The notes under the pieces were generated by a model that was not told the DNA's origin, ran no database searches, and saw nothing but the letters and a program-made list of their open reading frames with translations. Positions 24,649-37,236 of a stretch of DNA of 64,000 nt are shown here, piece by piece (position 1 is the stretch's first letter; each line of letters begins with the position of its first letter). The stretch is taken from the NCBI RefSeq assembly GCF_040954835.1, contig NC_090698.1, positions 68,827,284 through 68,891,283 of the forward strand. Direction: 5' to 3'. The stretch is from Lepisosteus oculatus. Lineage: Eukaryota; Chordata; Actinopteri; Semionotiformes; Lepisosteidae. Position numbers and translations under genes: made by a program.

Positions 24649-24916
24649 ATGGCAACGTTAACAAACGGGCAGGCTGACACCTCGGGTCTCACCTCGGGAC
24701 TCGGCAGCGCAGGCACAAACGGGCTTGTGAACGGATTAAGCCACAGTCCCGGGAGCTGTGCCACTATTCCCATGAAGGACCACGATGCCATCAAGCTTTT
24801 CATAGGACAGATCCCCCGCAACCTGGACGAGAAGGACCTCCGACCGCTCTTCGAGGAATTCGGCAAGATCTACGAGCTCACCGTGTTGAAAGATCGGTTC
24901 ACCGGTATGCACAAAG
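24649..24916 (+). CDS. celf4: celf4 exon 1, coding part (CUGBP/Elav-like RNA-binding protein 4)
   Basis: First coding exon of a CELF-family RNA-binding protein, which controls splicing, stability and translation of mRNAs, mainly in neurons. It encodes residues 1-89 plus the first base of codon 90. Residues 1-41 form a low-complexity Thr/Ser/Gly/Asn leader. RRM1 begins near residue 43, with RNP2 as LFIGQI at 50-55. The run [20 protein letters not shown] matches CELF4 rather than CELF3, CELF5 or CELF6 as I know them. The start is the ATG at 24649, with A at -3 and G at +4; an in-frame GTG six bases upstream is not a likely start. The exon ends in AAAG followed by GTGCGTGAG, a phase-1 donor. A minus-strand ORF over the exon is a shadow. 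CELF4 identity rests on family knowledge plus the reading of both exons. Confidence 0.97.
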
Positions 24917-24919
24917 GTG

Positions 24920-27900
24920 CGTGAGACGGGGTGGGGGGGATTTTATCCAGTTTTTACCGTGTCGTCTCTCAGTTCCGTCCTCGCTTTCCAAACCTCAAGG
25001 TGGGAGGCTTGCTGCCCCTGTTGGCTTCATTTTATCTATGCGTTAATTCACGTGTTTGATTATGCATTTTCACCCGATTTCCCTACGGTTAGTACTGGCA
25101 GGACTTGCGCTATCGTAAAACAATCCAATTTCGTGATACTTTTTGGGGGGTCTTCTGTGTAGACCCGTCTCTCTAGGTGTAACAATTGCAGAATTCCGAT
25201 TCTTACACTAGAATGTAATACGAAGCTTGAGTACATTAATGCGATAGTGTTGTCTGGGTATTTATAAGTTAAAAGGAACATGCAGTAGTTTTATCTAGTT
25301 TATGTCCACCAGACATTGAGTTGTAAGGCAAATGGTTAATAGTACCCATGTGCATACTTTCATTATCCGCTGCACTCTACTGACCATTGTAAATGCAGAA
25401 ATGTTACATTATGTGGTTCATCCTAGTGAATGGGTATTGCTTTGTGCTCTGAAAACTCTTGTGAATATTTATTTAGCGATAATGCTACACTGGGTCAAGA
25501 AACTCATATAAGCAGCAATTTCCTGTTCTCGGCTGCCTTTCTCTTGTCCAGGTTTGAATGGGATTTTGATTCGTTCTTGGGATTTTACTTTTTTCCACCA
25601 ACGATGATTCCAATGGTGAAATGGGATCATTTTTCACGACCTTTGTTTTTACACAAGCTTTTCAGTTCATAGTTGTTTGTGTGTGTGTATGTTTGCGTTG
25701 GTTTCATTCTTTTCTTTATGGTACATGTGAAAATGCATTCTGTAGGAAAAGCACCAGAGAGAAAGCAGTCAGTGCTTTGAGCAGGCGGCGTGAAATTCCC
25801 CAAGATAAATGCCTACTCCATCTCTGCCCCTTCCCACCAATACCACTGGCGTTTCAGAAGACTCTCCTTTGATCCTACTGGTAATGCAGGTTGAATGCAA
25901 AAAACTGCTCCTCCAGCCTGAACAGTTTGGAGTTGGGCAAATGTAGCAGGCAGAAGTGCTTTGATGGCTTGCCGTGTTGTCTTAGCAAAGGGGAAAAAAA
26001 AGGCTGAATGATCTTTGAAGATAAGACTGACTTCTTGTATGTAGTGTGCCGTGACTAAGTCCTTTAGGCAGGCTGCATGAAAGACTTGCGGGAGAAGACA
26101 TCTTTATTAGGCTGTCAGCCGAACTTTTATTTATTAGATTATTTATTTATCACCATTCATTCTGATCTGATATGTTATTGGATTTTTCTTGAGGCATGTG
26201 CTGTGGATGTGGCAGATGAGCGCAGCGCATTGTACAGCAACTCCACTTTAAACAATACACAGTAGCATAATAGGGAAAGCACTGGGGTTATCTTTTATTA
26301 AAAACAGACCTGTATTAGAGAACCCCCTGTACAAAGCTTAATCGTATTGCCTGTGAACAAAAGCCTCTCCAGTGACTGATTCGAGAATCTGTCTGGCTCC
26401 TCAGGGATCTCGCATACAGACACACGCGAGGCTGAAACGGCACTTTTGGACACATACCAGCAAAGACTTTTCAATTATCTAATAATGGGGCTTGCATTAT
26501 TTACAAGGGAGCTTTGCTAGCATGCACGGAGGGGCTCTTCCTCCTGTATCCGAGTCCCACAATGACATTAGCCAGGGCAAGAAAGAGACACGGAAATATA
26601 ACAAAAAAACAAATCGTATTGGCATATACTTGCTGCACCCCAGCGGCAGTGGGACTGTTCTTTAAATCCTCCTGCTGCTGCCATTTGCGTAGTGGGCAAG
26701 GACCCGCGCGATGTGCCCACTGGCTCACTCACTCATTCATTTATGCGGGAGTCTCTTGCTTGCCAACAGTATGGACGCTAACCAACCGGATTACCGTTGG
26801 CACTGGTGGCCTTGGCTTGGTGCTAACGCTGTATTCCTCATGATCGTTCCCCATGGCGTCTGCTGTCCTGGTGGAGGATTAGAGGTGGCGGAACGCATCG
26901 GAGGAGACCTCGGAATCCCAGAACCGAGAGAGCGTCATACTCCGGGCGTCAGCACGCTGGCTTGCCGTAGATCCAGTACATGTGTGATGATCCTGTTTCA
27001 GAACCTCATGGTGTAAGTGTGGTGGTGGGAGCACATTCTGTGGGGAGTCTGGCCTCCGTGTCCTCGCTCCTTCCAAAGAAATGCCGGCCGGGTGAGCCGG
27101 ATCATGTGTGTCTGTGTGCGCGCCATGTTATGGACCGGCATATCACATCCAGGATGGTTTCCTTCCTTCTTTCCTTCCAGATACACCCCTACCTAGAATA
27201 AGTGGCTTTATGATAATGAATGGATGGAGCCATGGCCCTTCTAACTGAGGAGGGATATAAGTATTACTCATACTAATTTGCCTCTTTCTTATAAAACAAG
27301 GCATTATCATCTGCTGTAGTTTTCCTCCTTTCACTGCACATGGAATATTAATTTTAAAAATCATTGTTATGCATATAGGTGCACCCTGGGAAATGTTTTG
27401 ACCAGCCCACTTCTCCACGCTTCTTAAAAGGATCTTTTTTATGATATTTTTATCACATGAAATCATTACAGCATAATAGGAATGTATTAAAGAGAGCAAG
27501 CCCGTTCTATTTTCATTTTTTCTTCATACTTGCATCCCTGCCTGTGGTAATAGACCCCATTCATAATCTTCAAGAGCCGCAGAGGACAGTGCTGTGGCTG
27601 TTCGGTCGAGTGAGGGGCAGAGAGCAGATGATTTCTTAAGGGGGAAGAAAACTCTTTCCTTTTTCTGACCGAGGCTGATGCATAAAATGCCGTAACGTCT
27701 CCGTTGTAGTTGCGTTTTTATTATTTCACTCTGCTGCTTTGAGCTCATTGCCTTGCACAACAGCATGTTTAAAATCCTTGGTAATGTAAACAACGCGATC
27801 TGTTTCAGTCCAGTTAGGAATGATGAGCAAAGAGTACTTTCTTGCAGGTTTTGAAATAGTCAAATCTGACTGTTGTGTACTTTAGGTTTAAATGAGATCT

Positions 27901-29480
27901 CCAGTGGGACAGGTTTTAAAGCCTCCAAAACCAGTTTGACACATGTACTTAATCAACAAAAATAATCACTGCGCAGTTAAGAATGTGTTAGCAGCATGAT
28001 TCTGCACATTGACAATGAAGTGTAATGTGCTGAGTGGGTCTGATGTTGGTACTGCCATTTGTCTCTGGTTCCAGTTTGAAAATTAGTTAAATACTTACAG
28101 ATTATGTTTATTCTTCTAACTCAATGGTCTGTCAGCAAGCAGGGAGGCCTGTTCCTCTGGGTTTTCCGTCTCATTTTATGGCATCATGTAACTTGCTTCT
28201 CTCAGCACTGCCTTGAGAGATAAAATCAACAAGCCTTCCTTAAAACGTGCCTGGATCTGATAGGTAAGTGGATGTCCTGTATGAGAAATTCTGAAAGGTG
28301 CAGGATGTGTGCTGGTGCTGTTGCATGAGTGCACCATGAAGGCCTGCGCACTGTGAACAGGTTTAAAATTAAGCAATTGCATTTCACCTGCAAGGACATT
28401 TTATTTTCTGTACAACTCTGGCTGATAAGGACAACGATAAGTCCCTGTTCTTTGCTTTGGAAAGCTATAACTCTGAAGGCCTGTTTTCAGCTGCTTGTTG
28501 CTGTCCTATTATTTTAAAGCAAACAATGAAACATGCAGTGGAATTCGATTTCATGCCTTCAGTGCCATAGAGCAAAGCCACAAAAACTCAGGCAGAAAGA
28601 GGGCTTCAAACTGGATTTCTGAAACGTCTGAAACTCAGGCTCTTTCCAAAGTATCAGACAGGAATCGCTCTTATGTTAAAAGGGAAAAAAAGAGGGATTA
28701 GGTGTGATGCTGTTAAAATAACAGCTGATAAGAATGAAGCAATTTAATCACAGAATCCACCCCCCTCTCTATTAACACGCTCTTTTAATAAAGCTGATGA
28801 CACAACCCCAAGCAGATGTCACTCAAACTTCTCATTTGACAGCTGAGCTGAAAACTGCAGGCAGGCTTCTCTTGAGCATACAGCAGTTCTGCTCTTAAAC
28901 AGCTGAGCTATTATCTGCCAGTGTGACCCACAAGACATGTCCATACTTACCAGCACATCCATTTTCCTATTGTATTTCTAAATACTGTATACCAAATTCC
29001 TAGAAACATTCGAATTTGCAATTTAATAGAAATATTCACAGGTTACGAAGAAAACATGAGATCATTAATACAGTGCAGTGAAGAAGCTCTTAGTCCAAGT
29101 AGGATAGATGATACCTGAAGCAATATCTTTTGTACATATCAAAATAAATAGCTGGCTTTTTATCTAGGAATCTTTGGGCATCTGTGGGAGGTCCCACAGG
29201 AAAGACATAAAAGCCTATTTTTATTAGTAAGACATGTGATGAAAAGATGCTGTATCATCACAGTATAGTCATCTTACAGAAGACAGGCTCTGCCTTAGGA
29301 TACCAGCAGCTTTTACTGTTTGCTTTGGATGCACAGATTAAAAAGGGAGAAAAGCACGCCGTACTGTTGCAGAGAGATAGAAGTATTTTAGATTTTAAGA
29401 AGTTTAAAAGATAGTCAGAATTGTTAGAGCAATCATCCTGAGGTTGGTTCCAATATGACAGCCTTGGAGATCGGCAGCAA
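24920..29480. other. Intron 1, 5' part, no further gene
   Basis: No repeat recognised with confidence in the first 4.5 kb of the intron, which is unusual for this window. A GT-rich tract lies at 25673-25696. Short ORFs (26514-26843 and neighbours) are unsupported. Candidate ground for conserved non-coding elements. Confidence 0.4.
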
Positions 29481-29848
29481 CAGGTGTGGTCATACAGTCG
29501 CAGGCAGACCTGGAGAGAGTTGCGATACCGAGACAACCAGGTTGGTCTTTTTGTAATAGGGCTTAACAGTATGTGCATTCTTGGGTGTGAAGAAAGATAT
29601 AAGATGTGAAAAGGGGGTTAACTGATTTCTTTCTGCACAAAGACTTCTTGTGACACAAGACATTCCATGCTTAAGCACCTTTGAGTTATGGCAGGGATGG
29701 GAGTTAACTGATAAGAAATTCCAAGTGCAAACTAAGGAAAAATGAAACCGACCATTAAAAGGGGTCAAGGTCTTGGGAATGTCCCAACACAGGTGACCCC
29801 CGCCCCATTACCATGGTAACAAGGTAACAATTTGCGTCTGAAGTTTGC

Positions 29849-29856
29849 TATATAAA
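29849..29856 (+). promoter_or_regulatory. LTR TATA box
   Basis: TATATAAA, 365 bases into the LTR, preceding its R region. Confidence 0.65.
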
Positions 29857-29914
29857 CTGGACGTTTTGTACCTATATTCCGAACAATACTTTGATCTTAT
29901 TGTTCCTTGCATGC

Positions 29915-29920
29915 AATAAA
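29915..29920 (+). terminator. LTR poly(A) signal
   Basis: AATAAA followed within ~20 bases by TTGTTT; on the celf4 sense strand, so it is a potential premature polyadenylation site. Confidence 0.55.
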
Positions 29921-30247
29921 CCCAGTTGTTTAAACTTCATCTCAGGATCCAGAACTTATTTGTCTGTTACAACAGGTGGTTATCCCGATCAAAAACATGG
30001 GGTTACATGCCTGTGATGGCAGGTTCCTATCTGAATATCTTGTCCTGCAGATCATTAACTTCTTTCTCTCAGCCCATAGCTACAACTGTGGGGTTTGCCT
30101 ATATACAGTGGGAACCAGCTGAGTTTGTGACAAAGCTTTCATTGAGACACATCTTTCTGTTTCCTGTTTTGCAACCCACCTAGCTGCCTTTCAGTTTTTT
30201 CCAAGACGATGTTAATTCAGAAACAAGTTTTCCCAAAGGCTCAAATT

Positions 30248-30561
30248 AGTTGCAGTGACAGTATTTCATCATGAACTATTTAAAAATGAAAGACAGGATG
30301 TACAAAGCATTTGACATGGAGCTGAGTGTGCAGGCTGTTTTTTTTTTCTTGAATTTGCTCTCTTTAGAAGATCTTTTTTTTTGTTTCCCCATAGTACCGA
30401 TACAAACTTAGAAGATCAACCTAACAGCTCCTGTTTCCCACTCACTGTGAAAGCAATGGGATTGTGCTTCTCCATGGAGGATAAATACTGATAAATCCTT
30501 AGAAACACAGACCTTAGCACACTTAATTCTCTACAAAACGCCCCATTTACTGTTTTAGAAA
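30248..30561 (+). repeat. Left arm of a large inverted duplication
   Basis: About 315 bases that reappear, reverse-complemented, at 31497-31825. The stretch around 30445-30512 matches its partner over nearly 70 bases with one visible mismatch, and another block, near 30318-30345, is equally close. The arms are otherwise separated by small gaps and substitutions. No coding signal. Confidence 0.9.
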
Positions 30562-31496
30562 CCTGAAATGTATCTCCTTATTGGAGGGTTTTAAACAAGG
30601 ACAAGCTTATTAGACAGTGCTGATGTGCAGGTGCAGAATGACCTCTGTCTTCTAGCTCTTGGGCAGCTACTCTAGTGTGTAACTGGTGTTTCATTGCCCT
30701 GCTACAAGATCTTTTGAGATCTGAAAAGAGGTAATATATACACACTGCCTGTAACATGTGGTGTGTTAGAAAATATCAAAGATTTTCACCTACTAATGCT
30801 AAAGCCTCAGAACATTACAACCCACCTAACGGTAGGCTGCTCTGCTGAGCTTATTTAATTATACTCTTTGAAAGTCAGTGGTAAGACTATATTAGTCTGT
30901 ACTGTTTTTACATTTGCAATGCACTTACATACACTCATTCCAGGATCTGGCATCTAGCAGGGCATTTGTTCTTTAACAGAAGGACATGTCCTTCACTGTA
31001 CATAAACTGTTCAGTTTGCAAAAAGAAAAACTGACAGGGAAAACAAAGGAATGAATGGAAAGAGCTGATGTTTGATTCCTCTGATTTCTGACGCAGTGAT
31101 GTCTATTTTTATCGGGCGCGCCTGTCAGTGGGACTGGCCAACGACAGGATATCTCCTAGCTCGGCTTGAGGAAGAGCTCTCCTGCCAAACGGAGGACTCT
31201 GACCTCAGGAAAGTGCAGAGATTAGCATGCTAACTGTATTCACAGAGCCTGATAGGGCCAGCACTGAGCCTCCTAGAGGAAGAGTGATGCATGAGTGAGG
31301 GATGCGCTGACCTTTTCTTCGTGGAACATGCATCGCCTCTTTTATTCATGCAGCTGACCAGGGCAAAGCCGAGTTTTACAGCTTGATGGTTTTAATTACT
31401 AGCCTGCCTCCTCATCATAAAACCTTACTAAACCTGAACACATACAATCTTTGTGAACGCTATTAAAAAGACTTCCCAACTTCCTTACCAGACGCC
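30562..31496. other. Spacer between the inverted arms
   Basis: 935 bases with no ORF or known transposon motif. The middle (about 31080-31370) is balanced in base composition, includes GGCGCGCC at 31115 and looks like ordinary or regulatory intron sequence rather than transposon interior. Confidence 0.4.
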
Positions 31497-31825
31497 TTTC
31501 TAAAACAGTAAATGTGAAGTTTTGTAGAGAATTGAATATGCTAAGGTCTGAAGCATAAAGCCAGGGCTGTGTTTCTAAGGATTTATCAGTGTTTATCCTC
31601 CATGGAGAAGCACAATCCCATTGCTTTCACAGTGATCGGAAAACAGGAGCTGTTAGGTTTATCTTCTAGGTGTGTACCAGTGCTATGGCGACAAAAAATA
31701 AGATCTTCTAAAGAGAGCAAATTCAGGAAATAAAAACCGCCTGCACACTCAGCTCCATGTCAAATGCTTTGCATATCCTGTCATTCGTTTTTAAATAGTT
31801 CATGAAGACATACTGTGACAACTGC
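31497..31825 (-). repeat. Right arm of a large inverted duplication
   Basis: Reverse complement of 30248-30561 with a small extra piece near 31540-31560. Transcribed in the celf4 pre-mRNA, the two arms could pair to a long duplex. Confidence 0.9.
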
Positions 31826-31939
31826 ATTTTTAAATTATTTTTGGTATATCATATTCAGAGCTCATACAGTACCACCAAGTCATGGTGAAGGTCTGCTAAG
31901 AATGCAGGGAAGACACAGAACGATAAGATATTTATTGTA

Positions 31940-32250
31940 ATGACGACTTGCTTCTCTGTAGTGCTTTTTGTTCCAAAGAATCCCAAAACACTTGTGGGAG
32001 GGATCCCACTTCATCCACCACAGGGTGACGTTTGGCAGCCCCCCTGTCCAGTTAAGGGGGGGACTTTAGGGAGGCCATGTTGTGCAAACAAGCCCAGAGT
32101 GGATTGTAGCCAGGAGACCTGAGTCGCCACCCCTGCTCTTACATCTCACTTGCTGTCTTTACTGGCCAAGCACTCGGGATCTCCGTTCATCCTGAATGGC
32201 AGCACTTGCCAAAGCACAGTGATTCCAGGCACGTCACTGGGCCATTGGTT
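31940..32250 (+). repeat. Degenerate fish interspersed repeat
   Basis: TTGTTCCAAAGAATCCCAAA, GGATCCCACTTCATCCACCA and CCGTTCATCCTGAATGGCAG follow the order seen at 21420-21900; a decayed copy of the same family. Confidence 0.4.
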
Positions 32251-34129
32251 TGGAATTTGTGGTTAGCTTATGTTCCAGAAGACCACTGACATGTAATACA
32301 AGTCACAGGAAACCATTAATATACTGTATAAGAGACGTAACATCATGACAAGACTGCAGAAAACAATGGTCATGACCAGCATCGCATATAGTTTCGATGT
32401 TCACAATTGAATTCCTATAAACGAGATCATCTTCACCTAGAGCCCTAGTAATTCATCATCTTGCATTTCAAAACATCACTTCCTTTACACAAACCTAAAA
32501 GTGACTTTCTCCAGCATATCACAGCCAGTTTCAGTGTATTCCCAAAGTAATAAGGATTACTGCAGTGGGATTTGCCTTTTGTTATGAAAGAGTCACAGTG
32601 CAAAAAGAATGTGCTGTCAGAATCGCAAAGATGATCTTTTTAGGCATGGAACCTTTTTTATCACTAACCCAGATTTCTATTTTTTTTGCTTTACTCATTG
32701 TTGTGCTCCCTGTTTCTATTTCAGTTTGTGTAATGCTTTTTGTTATTTGCTGTATTTTTCTGCCAGTGATCTCGCATGCTGCGAGTTCTGCGCAGTGAAA
32801 AGAAAGCATTAAAAATCTAAAGCACTGCCGCTTCCAGACCTGCTTCGAGATCAGTGAGTTTTTACGCACAAATGTGAAAAATGGAACAGTAGAAGGCAGT
32901 AATGTATTTGTTATATGCTGTGCACAATATATTAGTCTCCACAGCCTATATTTGAGCTATTCTGAATAATCTTTGCCCATATGAGAGAGTACAATTCTTT
33001 CTCTCTCTCTCACACACGGGCACCTTCTGTACCTCTGGCCCCTGTTTCCAGTGTAGAAATCGCAAAGGGAACCCAGTGGGTGGTGTGGCCTGTGAGGTGA
33101 GATACTCTTCACATGTGTGTTTGCCTTCTTTTCAGTCAGCAAATGGGATTAGCCAGGCAATGTGAAACCACACATCATAAGAGGTGGCAAATGACTGGGA
33201 GCATGACCGGAGGTGATGAGAAAAGCCTGTCTCCTGCACCAAACGATTAATAATCAATAACTAGCGAGGCAGGCCCGTGAGTACACTGTCACAACCCATA
33301 TCGTTGAGGCCTGGCTGACTTGTGACGCCTTTTCCGAGGAGAGAACAAAGAGCTTGGTGTTATGTGTGTGTGTGGGGTGGGGGGTACTCTTGATAGTTGC
33401 TAGGGTCAGATCCAGTTCCCAGAATCCTCAGCCATAAGTCATGCCTTTCCCCTGGAACTTTTTAGAAAGGCTTGAAGATATAGAGGACAAGTTGTGTATT
33501 GTCATTCCCTTTCTTTACGTGTAAGAAACCACAGTGTCTTTAAGGAGTTTTGTTATTGTTTTTCATTAAAGGCAGTAAAAGCTACCCCATATAATACAAT
33601 CCATCTGGGTGCCATCTATTACTTCCTTTATCACACTCAGTGGCCAGCTCGTCCTGATTGTGTTTGATCAAATCTCCCACTGCACTGCAGAATAGATCTC
33701 TCCCGCAGAACCTTGAAGTGGCTTTGTGTCTTAATGCAGGGAATTGCAACATGGAGTTCAACTGTTGAATTGTATGTTTTTGTAGATTTTAGTGGGGTCT
33801 CTGGGCCTCCAAAGATAAAATTCTTATTTTTCTTCAATTTCTTTACGTCATCTTCCCCCTTTTAAATTTATTTCTTCTTAACTTTGAAGAATGCCCTTTG
33901 TCATCATCAAGTGAATAACCGAGAGCCAATTTAACGTTTTTGGAGCAAGATTCTTTGTCAGCCTTGTCTTTCATCTGTAGGACAGATGAGAAACCTGTTT
34001 TCTAAGAGTTATTCACAGTAGATTTCTCAACCTGAACAAGGCAGTGAAAATAAGGGGCTGTTTTGTGACTCGCTTTGACGACCTCAGACAAAAAATTTGC
34101 AACGGTTTAATGGTTTGGGAGCCACCTGC

Positions 34130-34225
34130 ATATATGATGTATATGCTATATCAATATATACCTATATCAATATATCAATATATACCTATTGATATAGATA
34201 TATATGCTATTTCAATATCAATAGA
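34130..34225. repeat. AT-rich palindromic low-complexity tract
   Basis: Repeated TATCAATATA units. CTATATCAATA and TATTGATATAG face each other and form an 11-bp inverted repeat. Confidence 0.75.
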
Positions 34226-34890
34226 CAATCAGAAAAACCCTAAAAATCCTTTTTCTTCCAAGGGCCGTTGCCCGTTTTCCTCTGAGCAGGTTTAATGAGA
34301 GATTTGCTGGTGTGCATCGAGGTTAGAGCTTCTGTACACATTATATCCATTTTAATTAGTCTTTATATGATTCTCCGAAGAGTAAGTGCCTCTTAACAAT
34401 ATCATCAATAAAGCCTATTAATTACTCTGGCACTGCACACACCCTGATGGCTGATTACTGAGAACCACATGAATTCTGATGGCTTAGCTCACACCCCGAG
34501 CACACTGACTCACGATGAATCACAGACATAGCGTCCTGACAGAAGTTTTAAGTGTAAGGTACTGTAGCTGAGGACAGTATTTGGCAATTAGTTCAAACCT
34601 AGCGCCTGACTTTGGACGGCTGTGGCTGTCTTGTTGCTTTCATTTAAACAGGCCTGAATAAAAGTGATCAATTGTTCAGTTTAATAAAAGTTAGATCAAA
34701 ACCCAGGAGACCCTGTGGGTATATGAGCTGACAACTCTGCTCTTAAGGGCCGGAAAGAGGTGATCATTTTCCGGTGGGGAAGGACTGAGTGGGGATGGTA
34801 TTGGGAGAATTGCCTCTTTATGACTCTGGAGCCCAGTGTTTTTCCTCATATTCTGGTGATCTCATAATAATCCTTTAAATTAATTATTTT

Positions 34891-34918
34891 TTGTATATAT
34901 ATATGTGTGTGTGTGTGC
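34891..34918 (+). repeat. (TA)n(TG)n tract
   Basis: TATATATATATG runs into GTGTGTGTGTG and is followed by CAG. In RNA this is a GU-rich element, the type CELF proteins bind. Confidence 0.85.
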
Positions 34919-37236
34919 AGTGATCTGATCGCTGAACAGCAGGACTGGGAGACATAAAGATTAGTGGATGTGGACGTGTAATGAGTGGAGATGCTTGAGT
35001 AAGAAATCTCAGAGGGGAAGGCCGTTTATATATCAACATAAAGCTTTAACTACCCAGCCCTCTGACTGCACATTGCCCGCTGCCTCTAAATCAAGATACA
35101 TTGGACTTTTATTATTGCCTTTTATTTAACCGGGGAGTGTACCCTTTAGACCCTGATTTACAGGGACTTTCTAGGGAAGAAGAGACAACAGAAGACATAG
35201 AAAGGCAAAATGACCGGTCCCAGCAGAGTGATTTACAGTATTAAAGTGCTTGGGAGTAATGATGTAATGCATATGGCAATAGGCCTGTTACTATGCAGAC
35301 AGACGCAGGCAATTACAGAGTTCTGCTTAAGGCAGTGTTCCCAGTTATGTGCCTGTCTCCTGGATATACTTTAATTCTCATTCTGATACTAAGGGGGGAT
35401 TTGAAAGCTGACTCATTATCCATACATTTATAAATGTACGTAAAAAAAGGACCTAGATTTGGAGTTTCCCCGGGGGCGTGGATTTCGCAGAAAGTACGTG
35501 TGTCCGTGTCAGGATTGGTGTCACAGAATACTTTGTTCCCTTTTTTTAAAAAAACATCTGAACAGGAGAAAAATTCAAATTTCACTCTGCCTTTATCTTG
35601 AAGTAGGACTTGTTATAAACCGACCTGGAACGTTTCCCAGAATTAGATTGTCCCGTGTCCGTGCTTGGCTCAGATGCTCAGTGAAATGCATTAGGCTGTT
35701 CTGGCAAAGATATTAAAATAAACCCCCACAACGTATCGTGCTGTTCTCCGTAGTTCCGCACTTCTGCCTGGAAGAGAGCTGTGGGGCAGGTGGTTCTGCT
35801 CTAGGTAAGCCTTAGACAGCGGGCTAGTTCAGCTGCCCCAGTTCGCTGTTAGACAGTTGCGTACACCACTCAAGGCACCCTGAACTGACGCTCTTTGTGG
35901 AGCCCAGGGGATTACTGAACTGAGCATTCCTCTACAACTCTCAATCCCTTACCAGTTCTGTAAGAAGCTTAAAACAATATCTACTCCACTCGTGATTTTT
36001 TGAGTGCATGTGCTGTACTGTATTTAGTGGGCTACTTATTTTCATGTTGCATATGGCTCATTTCAAGATCTGCTCTTTCAGATTACAGGCATCATTCTTG
36101 TTAAGCCTGTAGTTTTAGTTTACAGTATGTGTCTGTACAGCATGTGCAATTGCCAATAAAGCACCAATGTGACCACAGTTGTAGGTTATTAGTATTGTTG
36201 CTTGTGGTATTTGAGCTTCATGTTCACTGTAACACTTTCTGTTTAACACTCACACTGCAGCCAGCTCTTAATCCCGGTCTCTACAGAGCCGAGAAAATAT
36301 TTCTTGAACTTGTGTACTGTCAGTGCATATTGCTACATTTAAGACCTTAGATTGTGATTAGACCTTCATGAAGGACTTAAAAATCTTAAAATAACCTGAT
36401 GAAACACAAAGACATACAGTTAGGTATACTGTATTTGGATTAACGAAATGAATCAACAGTAAATATTTTCTTGGTATCTGAACCCTTAAATTCAGTAGCA
36501 GGTGACACCTCCTTAGGTTGCAATGACTTCAGCTACAGTGAATGTTTCTTGCGGCTGCAAATTGCAGTTCACTTACTGTACCTTTTCACTTGCACTGATG
36601 ATTCTTTTATTTCTTTCTCAAAGACCATTTCATCTCTTTAATCGGAAAACAGAAACCCATTGGTTATTTACAATCAGTCTGATTTCAGTTAGACAAGGAT
36701 ATCATGGTCAAAAAGTGGAACCCACATAGTTGTATTGAAGGTCCATAACGTTTTTTCTCAGGACTGTGTGATTCTCAAGTCTCAGGCATACAATGAGACT
36801 TGAAAAAGGAAAATCTAAAGCTTTTGAGTTGTTTTCTCAGTGGATGGATGTGAGAACAAATTGCACCTTAGTTCATGGAATTGCCAACTAGTGCAGAACT
36901 AGATCATCTCACCCTAAATTTGAACACTCTGCCAGACAAATGTACAGTATGAGCTGTGATTTAAATGTTGCGGTATACTGCATATATGTTAGCTCATGCA
37001 GAAGTAAAATAAATGAAAGTGAAAAGCACAGGGAGGGGCGCATTTACAATGCAGACATAATGATCCACCTGGGTTCCACTGAAGGTTAGATTGGAGCCCC
37101 CATGGGGCCTTTAAGACACCGTAATTGAAGATGCCGTATGAGCAGGGCCACTCAGACATACTGCATGAGGTCTTTAACGCAATAAATTCTATGACGACAT
37201 TGCCAGGATATCAGGTTTTTCCTTTGGATTTAATTT

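Larger units (their letters stand above)
29485..29971 (+). mobile_element. Solo LTR of a retrovirus-like element
   Basis: 487 bp beginning TGTGGTCATACAG and ending TCTGTTACA, the TGT...ACA ends of an LTR. The pentamer ACAGG is found on both sides (29480-29484 and 29972-29976), a target-site duplication. Inside, TATATAAA lies at 29849-29856 and AATAAA at 29915-29920, about 60 bases apart, as expected for U3-R-U5. No internal retroviral sequence adjoins it, so it is a recombination-derived solo LTR. Orientation is the same as celf4. Minus-strand ORFs overlapping its left part are chance. Confidence 0.85.
32251..37236. other. Intron 1 sequence, no gene seen
   Basis: No exon or classified repeat. 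It contains GT-rich tracts at 33361-33390 and 34891-34918 and an AT-rich palindromic tract at 34130-34225. ORFs in this span are unsupported. Confidence 0.4.

Noticed and set aside
24537..24866. Minus-strand ORF across celf4 exon 1
   Set aside because: Antisense shadow of the coding exon and its triplet-like leader.
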